Source: Burkholderiales bacterium
Lineage (GTDB): Bacteria > Pseudomonadota > Gammaproteobacteria > Burkholderiales > Burkholderiaceae_C
Length of the DNA: 39,307 nucleotides
Assembly (NCBI GenBank): GCA_028872015.1
Contig: JAGWLO010000032.1
Span: 1-39,307, forward strand
Direction of reading: 5' to 3'
The notes under the pieces: generated by a model
What the model saw: only the letters and a program-made list of their open reading frames with translations
Database searches by the model: none
Told to the model about the DNA's origin: nothing
Program-made: the position numbers and the translations under genes
Shown: piece after piece, positions 25,535-33,338 of the stretch
How positions within the stretch are numbered: the first letter of the stretch is position 1
How the letters are laid out: each line of letters begins with the position of its first letter

Positions 25535-26080
25535 ATGCCCGCCCGGCCCGACTGGTCCCGACCCGCCCGCCGGCGCGCCCGGATCGTCGCCGCCGGGCTG
25601 GCGCTGGCAGCGGCTGCTGCACCTGCTGCGCCGGCGGCCGGGTCGGCACCGAGGGCGATGCTGGTGCAACGGCCGTCGCTGGCCCTGATCTCCGAGGCCG
25701 ACAAGGCCGCCGCGCGCGCCGCCCGGCGGGCGCGCGCGGCATCGGCGGCGGCCGCAGGGGCGCCGGCCGCATTGCCTGGTGGATTGCCTGGTGCATTGCC
25801 CGTACCGCCTCCCGGCCCGTTGCCCGCGCCACCCGCCGCTGCAGCTTCGCCCGCCTATGCGCTGGCCAGTGCCGTGCTGCGCACCCGGGCCGAAGCCGAG
25901 CAGGTGCAGGCGGCGATGGCCGCGCTGCTCGGCCGCGCGGGCGCCGTGCGCACCGAGATCCTGCCCGTGGGCGACGACTGGCGCGTGGCCGGCTGGCCCT
26001 ACGCGCACCCGGCCGAGGCCGAGCGCGCGCGCCTCCTGCTGGCCGCGCGCGGGCTGCGGGTGTCGGTGCTCGCGTTCTGA
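25535..26080 (+). CDS. Exported protein with SPOR-like C-terminal domain
   Basis: A 181-residue protein that I do not recognise as a named gene. The N-terminus has basic residues and an Ala-rich hydrophobic stretch (RRRARIVAAGLALAAAAA), so it is probably exported or anchored in the inner membrane. The middle is low-complexity Ala/Pro and includes a small tandem repeat coding for LPGG-LPGA-LPVP. The last 75 residues (YALASAVLRTRAEAEQVQAAM ... GDDWRVAGWPY ... ARLLLAARGLRVSVLAF, shown by key segments) have the beta-alpha-beta pattern of a SPOR domain, which binds denuded peptidoglycan at division sites. The SPOR assignment is by pattern only. It stands alone between the DedA and phosphofructokinase genes. 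Confidence 0.7.
   Translation: MPARPDWSRPARRRARIVAAGLALAAAAAPAAPAAGSAPRAMLVQRPSLALISEADKAAARAARRARAASAAAAGAPAALPGGLPGALPVPPPGPLPAPPAAAASPAYALASAVLRTRAEAEQVQAAMAALLGRAGAVRTEILPVGDDWRVAGWPYAHPAEAERARLLLAARGLRVSVLAF
25771..25806 (+). repeat. 12-base tandem repeat inside a coding region
   Basis: ATTGCCTGGTGG and ATTGCCTGGTGC are followed by a diverged third copy ATTGCCCGTACC. The unit is a multiple of three and adds Leu-Pro-Gly-x steps to the Pro/Ala linker of the SPOR-like protein without breaking the frame. Confidence 0.7.
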
Positions 26081-26159
26081 GTGACCGCCCGGGCGGGCCG
26101 CCCCCGGCCCGGTGTCGCGCCGGCTAGCATCGGTGCCCCGTCCTCAGGAGCAGCAAGCC

Positions 26160-27377
26160 ATGGCATCCGGCAAGATCCTCGTCGCCCAGGGCGGCGGCCC
26201 CACCGCGGTGATCAACCAGAGCCTGGTCGGCGTCGTGCTCGAGGCGCGGCGTCATGCCGGCGTGCGCCGCGTCTACGGCGCGCGCCACGGCGTGCGCGGC
26301 ATCGTCGACGAAGACTTCGTCGACCTCACGCAGGAGACGCGCGCCAATCTCGAAGGCGTGGCCGCCACGCCGGCCGCGGCACTGGGCAGCACGCGCGACA
26401 AGCCCGACCTGGCGTACTGCCGCGAGATGTTCAAGGTGCTGGCGGCGCACGAGATCGAGCACTTCTTCAACATCGGCGGCAACGATTCATCGGACACCGT
26501 GCGCATCGTGGCCGAGGAGGCGGCCCGCGCCGGCTACCCGCTGCGCTGCCTGCACATCCCCAAGACGATCGACAACGACCTGGTGCTGAACGACCACACG
26601 CCGGGCTTCCCGTCGGCGGCGCGCTTCGTGGCCCAGGCCTTTGCCGGCGCCAGCCTGGACAACGCGGCGCTGCCGGGGGTGTACGTGGGCGTGGTGATGG
26701 GCCGCCATGCCGGCTTCCTGACCGCGGCCGCGGCGCTGGGCCGCAAGCACCCCGACGACGGCCCGCACCTGATCTACCTGCCCGAGCGCGCCTTCGCCGT
26801 CGACGCCTTCCTGGCCGCCGTGAAGGCCGTGCACGACCGCCTGGGCCGCTGCGTCGTGGCCGTCAGCGAAGGCATCCACGACGCGGCCGGCCGGCCCATC
26901 TTGGCCTGCCTGAGCCCCGAGCTCGAGCGCGACGCCCACGGCAACGTGCAGCTCTCGGGCAGCGGCGCGCTGGCCGACCTGCTGTGCAGCGAGATCAGGC
27001 GCGGGCTGGGCATCAAGCGCGTGCGCGGCGACACCTTCGGCTACCTGCAGCGCAGCTTCCTGGGATGCGTGAGCGAGGTCGACCAGCGCGAGGCGCGCGA
27101 GGTGGGCGAGAAGGCCGTGCAGTACGCGCTGTGGGGCGACCGCAGCGGCTCGGTGGCCATCCAGCGCAGCGGCGACTACGCGGTCGACTACCCGCTGCTG
27201 CCGCTGGAGGCGGTGGCCGGCAAGACGCGCACGATGGAAGACGCCTACATCGCCGCCAGCGGCACCGACGTGACCGACGCCTTCCGCCAGTACCTGCGGC
27301 CGCTGCTGGGCGCCGGCCTGCCCGAGGCGTTCAGGCTGCGGCCGAACGCGGTGCCCAAGGTGCTGCGGCCGGGTTGA
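26160..27377 (+). CDS. pfp: Pyrophosphate-type 6-phosphofructokinase
   Basis: A 405-residue cytosolic enzyme of glycolysis/gluconeogenesis that phosphorylates fructose 6-phosphate. The phosphate-donor loop reads GGGPTAVINQS (11-21). GGNDSSD (106-112) replaces the GGDGS/T of ATP enzymes, and PKTIDND (134-140, catalytic Asp138) has Lys where ATP enzymes usually have Gly. Both changes are typical of pyrophosphate-dependent members, which work reversibly. MGRHAGFL matches the sugar-phosphate-binding segment. The start at 26160 is supported by AGGAG nine bases upstream. An upstream in-frame ATG at 26112 is less likely. Its 3' end overlaps a convergent gene by 47 bases. Confidence 0.92.
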   Translation: MASGKILVAQGGGPTAVINQSLVGVVLEARRHAGVRRVYGARHGVRGIVDEDFVDLTQETRANLEGVAATPAAALGSTRDKPDLAYCREMFKVLAAHEIEHFFNIGGNDSSDTVRIVAEEAARAGYPLRCLHIPKTIDNDLVLNDHTPGFPSAARFVAQAFAGASLDNAALPGVYVGVVMGRHAGFLTAAAALGRKHPDDGPHLIYLPERAFAVDAFLAAVKAVHDRLGRCVVAVSEGIHDAAGRPILACLSPELERDAHGNVQLSGSGALADLLCSEIRRGLGIKRVRGDTFGYLQRSFLGCVSEVDQREAREVGEKAVQYALWGDRSGSVAIQRSGDYAVDYPLLPLEAVAGKTRTMEDAYIAASGTDVTDAFRQYLRPLLGAGLPEAFRLRPNAVPKVLRPG

Positions 27378-28683
27378 CGAGCGCCTCGCGCAGGGCGCCG
27401 TCCAGCGCCCGCACCGCGCCGGCCCAGTCGCCCAGCCGTGGCTGCCGGAACAGCCGCATCACGCCCGGGTACCAGGGCGTATCGCTGCGCCCCTGCAGCC
27501 AGCGCCCATCGGTCAGGTGCTGCGGCAGCAGCACCCAGGTGGGCCGGTCCAGCGCGCCGGCCAGATGCACGGTGGCCGTGTCGACGCCGATCACGAGGTC
27601 GAGGCCGGCCACCAGCGCCGCGGTGTCGTCGAAGTCGCGCAGCGCGGCCGGCAGCGGCAGCACCGGCAGCGCATTGCCGGGGCGGCGCGGTTCGTCTTCG
27701 CCGGCGCCGCGCTGCAGGCTGATCCACTGCACCCCGGCGATGCCCGCCAGCGGCGCCAGCGCGGCCAGGCCGGGCAGCGAGCGGTGGGCGTCGTTCTGGT
27801 GCCGCGGGTCGCCGCGCCACACCAGGCCGATGCGCCGTGCCCCCGGCGCGCAATGCGCCGCGAGCCAGGCCCGCCAGTGCGCGACGCGCGCCGGCTCGGG
27901 CGCCAGGTAGGGCAGCCCGGCCGGCACCGCATCCACCCGCGTGCGGCACAGGTGGGGCAGGCTCTGCGTGGGCGCCCACAGGTCGCAGTCCGGCGGCAGG
28001 GGCTGCTCGAGCGTGCTGACGGCGTCGACATCGGGCAAGCGCGCCAGCAGGCGCTGCAGACCGGGGGGCACCACCAGCAGCAGCCGGCCCGCGCCGCGCT
28101 GGCGCAGCAGCCGGGCGTAGCGGGCCGTCTGGATCAGGTCGCCGTGGCCGGCGTCGCTGACGAGCAGCAGCGAGCGCCCGGCCAGCGCCTCGCCCGCCCA
28201 GCGCGGCAGCGGCAGCTGCTGCGCCATCACCGCCAGGCTGGCCCGCGCCTCCAGGCACAGCAGGCCCTCGGCCCAGCGGCCCTGGCGCAGCAGCGGCAGG
28301 CCCAGGTTGAAGCGCGCGTTGGCGTAGCCCGGGTCCAGCTGCAGCGCGTGCAGGCAGCAGGCCACGGCTTCGGCGTCGCGGTGCAGGCCGGCGAGCAGCG
28401 CCCCCAGGTTCGACCAGGCTGCCGCCGACCCGGGCTGCAGCGCGATGGCGGCGCGGTAGCGCGACTCGGCCTCGTCGAAGCGCTGCAGCTGCGCCAGCAC
28501 ACCCGCCAGGTTGAGGACGATGGCGAACCGGCCCGGCGCCCGGGCCAGCGCCGCTTCGTAGCAGGCGGCCGCCTCGGCCCAGCGCGCGCCGTCCTCGTGC
28601 GCCAGCCCGCGCTCGGCCCAGGCCAGGGCTTCATCGGCGGGGTCGAGCGTGGGCGCGTCGGGCGCTGCGAGCGAAGGCGTCAC
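27331..28683 (-). CDS. TPR protein with glycosyltransferase-like domain
   Basis: A 450-residue protein with about four tetratricopeptide repeats (roughly residues 15-150, for example AVLNLAGVLAQLQRFDEAESRYRAAIALQPG-type units) followed by a GT-B-like domain. The C-terminal VIGVDTATVHLAGALDRPTWVLLP matches the nucleotide-sugar-side signature of GT9/GT41-like proteins. It may glycosylate a protein or surface structure, but the target is unknown. The start is assigned to GTG at 28683. The only in-frame ATG (28857) would add 58 residues rich in Arg, His and Pro that look non-coding. The last 47 bases overlap the phosphofructokinase gene on the other strand. A hexanucleotide repeat lies upstream. 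Confidence 0.82.
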   Translation of the reverse strand: MTPSLAAPDAPTLDPADEALAWAERGLAHEDGARWAEAAACYEAALARAPGRFAIVLNLAGVLAQLQRFDEAESRYRAAIALQPGSAAAWSNLGALLAGLHRDAEAVACCLHALQLDPGYANARFNLGLPLLRQGRWAEGLLCLEARASLAVMAQQLPLPRWAGEALAGRSLLLVSDAGHGDLIQTARYARLLRQRGAGRLLLVVPPGLQRLLARLPDVDAVSTLEQPLPPDCDLWAPTQSLPHLCRTRVDAVPAGLPYLAPEPARVAHWRAWLAAHCAPGARRIGLVWRGDPRHQNDAHRSLPGLAALAPLAGIAGVQWISLQRGAGEDEPRRPGNALPVLPLPAALRDFDDTAALVAGLDLVIGVDTATVHLAGALDRPTWVLLPQHLTDGRWLQGRSDTPWYPGVMRLFRQPRLGDWAGAVRALDGALREALVNPAAAPWAPRSAAA

Positions 28684-28861
28684 GGTGGGGCAGCGTAGAC
28701 GCCATGGGGTGGCGCGATGGTCCGAATAGCGGTGCCGGTGGGGGGCAGATCTGGGTTGCGCTTGGCGGTGGCCGTGGCGGTAGACGTGGCGCGGCGGGGC
28801 GGCCCGCACGCGCCTTGGCGGTGAGAAGGTGGCTATTGCCGCGACGCGAGGCGCCACGAGC

Positions 28862-28909
28862 GCACCCGCACCCGCACCCGCATCCGCATCCGCATCCGCA
28901 TCCGCATCC
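28862..28909. repeat. Hexanucleotide tandem repeat, 8 units
   Basis: Three copies of GCACCC are followed by five copies of GCATCC with no interruptions, in the 243-base gap between the ClC stop and the TPR-glycosyltransferase start. The two blocks differ by one base, suggesting successive expansions of one unit. Copy number could vary by replication slippage and alter spacing in the glycosyltransferase promoter region. The rest of this gap shows no recognisable gene. Confidence 0.85.
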
Positions 28910-28926
28910 GAAAAGACCCCCGCCGC

Positions 28927-30633
28927 CTAATGTCCCGTGAGCTTCTCGCGGAACATCAGCACCAGATCGCTCTTGGTCACATGGCCGGTGAGGCGGCCTT
29001 CGGGGTCCAGCACCGGCAGGCGCTCGCCGCTGTGGTGGCTGAAGGTCTCGAGCACCTGCCACACCGGCGTGTCGCTGCGCACGCGCGGGTAGTCGTCGCG
29101 CAGCAGCGAAGCGGGCCAGGGCCGATCGGCCTGGCCGGCGTCGTGGCGCAGGGCCGCCACGTCGTACAGCGGGATCGCGCCCAGGAAGCGCTGATCGGGG
29201 CCCACGACGTACACGTGCTGCCATCGGTAGCGCAGGAACATCGCCTCCAGCTCGGCCAGGGTGGCGCCGGGCCGCACGGTGGGGCATTGCGGGTGCAGGA
29301 AGTCGGCCGCCAGCGTCAGGGCCGGGGTGGGCGCGCCGCTGCCGGCGGCCTCGGAGTAGATCGAATCGCGGCGCAGCGTGCGCGAGATCGAGTAGGCCAG
29401 CACGCAGGCCAGCATCGAGGGCACCACCACGCCGTAGTTCTCGGTCATCTCGAAGATCATCAGCACCGACATCAGCGGCGCGTGGGTGCAGGCGGCGAGA
29501 AACGCGCCCATGCCCACGGCTGCCAGCGCCGCGGCGCCGGGGGCGCCCGGCCACAGCGTGTGCAGCGCGGTGGCGCACAGCGCGCCGGCGGCGGCGCCCA
29601 CGAACAGCGTGGGCGTGAACACCCCGCCCACCGCGCCCGAGCCGGTGGTGGCCGCCACCGCCACCACCTTCAGCACCAGCACCAGCAGCAGCGCCTGCCA
29701 GACCCAGCCGCCGTGCAGGATCTGGGCGATCACGCTGTAGCCGTTGCCCCAGACGCCCGGACTCGCGAGCGACAGCGCCCCCACGATCAGCCCACCGACG
29801 CCCAGCCGCTGCCACAGCGGCGCCGGCCAGCGCCGGAACAGCGCATGGCCGCGGTCCAGCACCCACAGGAACACCGGCGCGGCCAGCCCGGCCACGATGC
29901 CGATGGACGCCAGCAGCAGCGTGGCGGCGCCGTCGGGGCCGACGAAGGCGGTGAGCCGGTACAGGGGCTCGGCCGGCGTCAGCGCCACCGCCACCAGGTG
30001 CGCCGCCACGGCCGCCACCAGCAGCGGGCCGATGGACTCGAGCGCCAGCGAGTGCAGCACGATCTCGGCCACGAACAGCGCGCTGGCGATGGGCGCGTGG
30101 TACGCGGTGGCCACGCCGGCGGCGGCGCCGCAGGCCACCAGCAGCCGCCGCCGCGGCACCGGCGCACGCCGCCAGCGGCCGATGAGCGAGCCCGTCAGCG
30201 CTGCCAGCTGCACCATCGGCCCTTCGCGGCCGATCGCGCCGCCGGTGCTGACGGTGGCCGCCGACGACAAGGCGCGCAGCAGCGACACGCGCACCGGCAG
30301 GTCGCCGTCGCCGAGCGAGATCGCCTCCATGTAGTCGCTGCCGCTGCGGCGTTCGGCCAGGCGCCGCGCCTGCGTCAGCAGCAGCCCGGCCACGATGCCG
30401 CCCAGGGCGGGCGAGAACAGCCGCTGCCACCAGGGCAGCCCCGAGGCGATCATCACCAGGCCGTCGGCGCGGTGGAACATGGTGCGCTCGGCGGCCGCCA
30501 GCAGCTCGCGAAAACCGATCGTGGCCAGCGCCCCGCCCACGCCGACGACGGCGGCCGAGAACAGCACCCGCTGCCACTCGGAAGGCCGCAGCCGGGCCAG
30601 CAGCAGGACACCGAACTCGCGCAGGGGACGCAT
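28927..30633 (-). CDS. ClC-family chloride channel/transporter with CBS domains
   Basis: A 568-residue membrane protein of the ClC family with two CBS domains (about 435-565) that usually regulate gating. The gating glutamate is present (Glu137 in GREGPMVQ, 135-142), and GGVFTP (336-341) matches the anion-binding GxFxP motif. The first anion loop (SLGDGDLPVR, 106-115) departs from the common GSGIP. At the position of the E. coli proton glutamate E203 there is Ile191 (FVAEIV, with Glu190 aligning to E202), a change associated with channels rather than proton-coupled exchangers. ATG at 30633 begins just before the first hydrophobic helix. It stands apart from its neighbours by gaps of 144 and 243 bases. 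Confidence 0.92.
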   Translation of the reverse strand: MRPLREFGVLLLARLRPSEWQRVLFSAAVVGVGGALATIGFRELLAAAERTMFHRADGLVMIASGLPWWQRLFSPALGGIVAGLLLTQARRLAERRSGSDYMEAISLGDGDLPVRVSLLRALSSAATVSTGGAIGREGPMVQLAALTGSLIGRWRRAPVPRRRLLVACGAAAGVATAYHAPIASALFVAEIVLHSLALESIGPLLVAAVAAHLVAVALTPAEPLYRLTAFVGPDGAATLLLASIGIVAGLAAPVFLWVLDRGHALFRRWPAPLWQRLGVGGLIVGALSLASPGVWGNGYSVIAQILHGGWVWQALLLVLVLKVVAVAATTGSGAVGGVFTPTLFVGAAAGALCATALHTLWPGAPGAAALAAVGMGAFLAACTHAPLMSVLMIFEMTENYGVVVPSMLACVLAYSISRTLRRDSIYSEAAGSGAPTPALTLAADFLHPQCPTVRPGATLAELEAMFLRYRWQHVYVVGPDQRFLGAIPLYDVAALRHDAGQADRPWPASLLRDDYPRVRSDTPVWQVLETFSHHSGERLPVLDPEGRLTGHVTKSDLVLMFREKLTGH

Positions 30634-30721
30634 GGGCAGGCAGCAATGAAGAGGCCCGCGATGGTAGCTGCCGCCCAGGCAGCCGGGCCCCGGCCGGGCA
30701 TCGCCCGGTCGCAGGGCCCGC

Positions 30722-30740
30722 CCGGCGGCGGCGCCGCCGG
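30722..30740 (-). terminator. GC-rich hairpin downstream of the DUF5666 gene
   Basis: CCGGCGGC and GCCGCCGG pair around a three-base loop, 38 bases beyond the stop of the minus-strand lipoprotein gene. It is a strong hairpin, but no T-run follows, so the terminator assignment rests on position only. Nothing else is evident in this 144-base gap. Confidence 0.35.
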
Positions 30741-30777
30741 ACTGTCGTTGCGGTCTGCGGGGCGGCGCCGTGCCGGC

Positions 30778-32466
30778 TCAGGACACGTCGTCGTCCTCGC
30801 CCTGCGGGGTGCCCTTGTCGATGACGACGCTGGCCGGCCCGACGGGCGCGGTCACGGTGAGCGTGCCGCCGGCCCACGTGCCGCGCACCAGCACCAGGTC
30901 GCCGGCCTGCACCTGCGTGGACAGCGGGTGCTGCCAGTCGCGGCCGAAGCCGATCACGGTGGCCGGGTCGGCACGGACCGCCAGGCCGTGCACCGAGAAG
31001 ACGGTGGGCGTGCCGGCGCTGCCGTTCACCGGCGCGGGCGTGGCATCGACCCGCCCGCCCACGCCGGCCGTGGGGGCCGGCGGCACGATGGTCACCGACA
31101 GCGCGCTCAGGTTGCCGGCGGCGTCGGCCTGCGCGGTGACCAGCAGGTGCTGCGAGGCGCTGGCCGCCAGGTAGCTCTGGAAGGTGGTGATGTTGAAGGG
31201 GTTGGCGGTCGGCCCGTCGTCGCCGTTGCGCTGCGAGCGGTCGGCCAGCCGGGTGCCGGCGTTGACCGTGATGCGCTGGCCGAGCAGCACCAGCCCATAG
31301 CTGTTCGCGGTGCTGTCCACGCTGACGCCGCCCGCATCGCCCTCGAAGCCGTAGGTGGCGGCGTGGGCGGCGTGCAGCAGCGTCACGGCGCCGGCCTGGA
31401 CCGCCGTGCCGCCGGCGGCCACGGTGCCGGTGACGCGGACGATGTCGCCCACTGCCGGCAGGCTGGCCGCGGGCACGGCCGAGGCGTCGATCTGGATGCC
31501 CCGCAGCGTGAACGAAGCCGGGCTGGTGGCCACGCTGCCCACCTTGCCCTCGAGCTCGACCACGGTGCCGTCGGTCGCCACCGGCAGCGCGCTGCGCAGC
31601 CAGGCCAGGCCGGGCTGGAAGGCGGTGGCCGGCAGCACCGGCGCGGTGGCGCCCACCACCGACACCACCTGGCCCACCGAGTAGGCGCCGCTGCAGGGCA
31701 CGCTGGCGCCCGCGCTGCGGCAGGTGGCGGCCGAGAGGTCCACCGCCAGGCCGCCCAGCGTGAGCGCCGTGCCGCCGGCCGCGCTGACCACGCCCTCGGC
31801 CTTGTAGGCCACCGGGCTCGCGAGCGGGTCGCGCACCGACACCAGCGTGGCCACGATGCTCGAGCCGCTGCCCGCCGCGCCGCTGCTGTAGAGGTAGCCG
31901 AACACCGTGACGTAGCTGCCGGCCACGGCGCTGGCGCCGCTGCCGCTGGTGGCGGCCAGGCCGCCCAGGCCGGTGATGGCGCTGCAGGGCGTGGCGGCGG
32001 CTAGGCAGGCGCGGTGGTCGCTGAAGTTGGTGGCAGCCGTGACCTGCACCGTCTGGCCCATCACGGTCAGCGTGCTGGCGCTGCCCCCCACCGCATCGAC
32101 ATAGCCGCGCGCCAGCGGGTGCAGGTGGATCTCGGCGGCATCGGGGTGGGCGTCGGTGCTGTCGGCCGCGGGCACCACGTCCACCGACATGCCGACCTCG
32201 AGTGCGCCGGTGCCGAGGTCGGCGCTGCCGGCGTCGTCGTCCAGCACCCGGGCGTTGCGGGTGTCGAACTCGTGGCCGTTGACGAACACGCTGCCGAAGG
32301 CGCTGATGCTGCCCGACGAACTGCCGGGGGAGGCGCTCTGCGGCGTGGCCGTGGACGCGCTGACGGGCGTGCCGGCGCTGCCGCTGCCGCCGCCGCAGGC
32401 GCTGACGAGCAGTGCGGCGGCGAGGGCGGCGGCGGCGCTGGCCTGGAAGGGGCGCGGAAGTTTCAT
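30778..32466 (-). CDS. DUF5666-domain lipoprotein
   Basis: A 562-residue secreted lipoprotein. The signal peptide ends in a lipobox (LLVSAC, Cys24), followed by a flexible Gly/Ser/Thr stretch. The body is a series of beta-rich repeats of the DUF5666 type, for example SISAFGSVFVNGHEFDT near residue 53 and later GVVSAAGGTALTLGGLAVDL and LEGKVGSVATSPASFTLRGIQID. The function of the domain is unknown. A likely ribosome binding site (AAAGGA) precedes the ATG. It is divergent from a two-component system with a 194-base shared upstream region, suggesting control by, or input to, that system. Confidence 0.87.
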   Translation of the reverse strand: MKLPRPFQASAAAALAAALLVSACGGGSGSAGTPVSASTATPQSASPGSSSGSISAFGSVFVNGHEFDTRNARVLDDDAGSADLGTGALEVGMSVDVVPAADSTDAHPDAAEIHLHPLARGYVDAVGGSASTLTVMGQTVQVTAATNFSDHRACLAAATPCSAITGLGGLAATSGSGASAVAGSYVTVFGYLYSSGAAGSGSSIVATLVSVRDPLASPVAYKAEGVVSAAGGTALTLGGLAVDLSAATCRSAGASVPCSGAYSVGQVVSVVGATAPVLPATAFQPGLAWLRSALPVATDGTVVELEGKVGSVATSPASFTLRGIQIDASAVPAASLPAVGDIVRVTGTVAAGGTAVQAGAVTLLHAAHAATYGFEGDAGGVSVDSTANSYGLVLLGQRITVNAGTRLADRSQRNGDDGPTANPFNITTFQSYLAASASQHLLVTAQADAAGNLSALSVTIVPPAPTAGVGGRVDATPAPVNGSAGTPTVFSVHGLAVRADPATVIGFGRDWQHPLSTQVQAGDLVLVRGTWAGGTLTVTAPVGPASVVIDKGTPQGEDDDVS

Positions 32467-32660
32467 GGGGCGGTGTCCTTTGGGGTTCGGTTCAGACGCG
32501 GCGTGCCTGCAAGGCGGGGCCGGATCGCTGCCGGATTCTGAGCAGACCCGCGGCGCCGGGTGTTGCGCAGCTGCTAACCTTCGTCAGGAAGATCGCGTCC
32601 CGGTAACGAAATGCCGGCGCCGCCGCGGCGGCGCCACGGGGTCTCGCGAAAGGGTCGGCC

Positions 32661-33338
32661 GTGCGCGTGCTGCTGGTGGAAGACGACGAGATGATCGGCG
32701 ACAGCCTGCGCGCTGCGCTGCGCCGCCAGGGCTTTGCGGCCGACTGGGTGCGCGACGGCCGTGCCGCCGACGCGGTGCTGGCCAGCGAGCGCTTCGACGC
32801 CGTGCTGCTCGACCTGGGCCTGCCGCAGCGCAGCGGGGTCGAGGTGCTGGCGGCGCTGCGCGGGCGCGGCGACGCCACCCCGGTGATCGTGCTCACCGCG
32901 CGCGATGCGCTGGCCGACAAGGTGGCGGCGCTGGACGCCGGCGCCGACGACTACCTGGTCAAGCCCTTCGAGCTCGACGAGCTGCTGGCGCGGCTGCGTG
33001 CGGTGGGCCGCCGCGCGGCCGGCCGCACGCGCACCGCGCTGGTCGTGGGCGACCTGCAGCTCGACCCGGCCACGCGCGAGGTGTCGCGCGGCGGGCGCGC
33101 GCTGCTGCTGTCGGCGCGCGAGTTCGCGCTGCTGCAGGCGCTGCTCGAGCGGCCGGGCGCGATCCTGTCGCGGGCCCAGCTCGAAGACCGGCTCTACGGC
33201 TGGGGCGAAGAGCTCGAAAGCAATGCCATCAGCGTCTACGTGCACCAGCTGCGCAAGAAGCTGGGCGAAGACCTCATCCACACCGTGCGCGGCGTGGGCT
33301 ACTACGCCGGCCCGGCCAAGGGGCAGGGGGCGGCATGA
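32661..33338 (+). CDS. OmpR-family response regulator
   Basis: A 225-residue regulator with an N-terminal receiver (Asp8/Asp9, phosphoacceptor Asp51 in VLLDLGLPQRSG, Lys101 in VKPF) and a C-terminal winged helix (about 125-220, ending VRGVGYY). It resembles the QseB/PmrA/TctD group. The start is GTG at 32661, with AAAGGG about seven bases upstream. Its stop overlaps the sensor-kinase start (ATGA), marking the pair as one operon. Targets may include the divergent lipoprotein gene. Confidence 0.95.
   Translation: MRVLLVEDDEMIGDSLRAALRRQGFAADWVRDGRAADAVLASERFDAVLLDLGLPQRSGVEVLAALRGRGDATPVIVLTARDALADKVAALDAGADDYLVKPFELDELLARLRAVGRRAAGRTRTALVVGDLQLDPATREVSRGGRALLLSAREFALLQALLERPGAILSRAQLEDRLYGWGEELESNAISVYVHQLRKKLGEDLIHTVRGVGYYAGPAKGQGAA

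Noticed and set aside
28684..28857. An N-terminal extension of the TPR-glycosyltransferase to ATG 28857.
   Set aside because: The added 58 residues are Arg/His/Pro-rich and unlike a signal or TPR region. GTG at 28683 gives a normal protein.
28862..28909. CRISPR array.
   Set aside because: Units are six bases with no spacers, and there are no cas genes.
28704..28940. Small plus-strand frame with a His-Pro repeat tail.
   Set aside because: The repeat is simply the translation of the hexanucleotide tandem repeat. No ribosome binding site or homology pattern supports a gene.
28930..32004. Plus-strand open frame of about 1,000 codons opposite the ClC and DUF5666 genes.
   Set aside because: Gln/His/Arg-rich shadow with no domain. 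Both minus-strand genes have convincing motifs.
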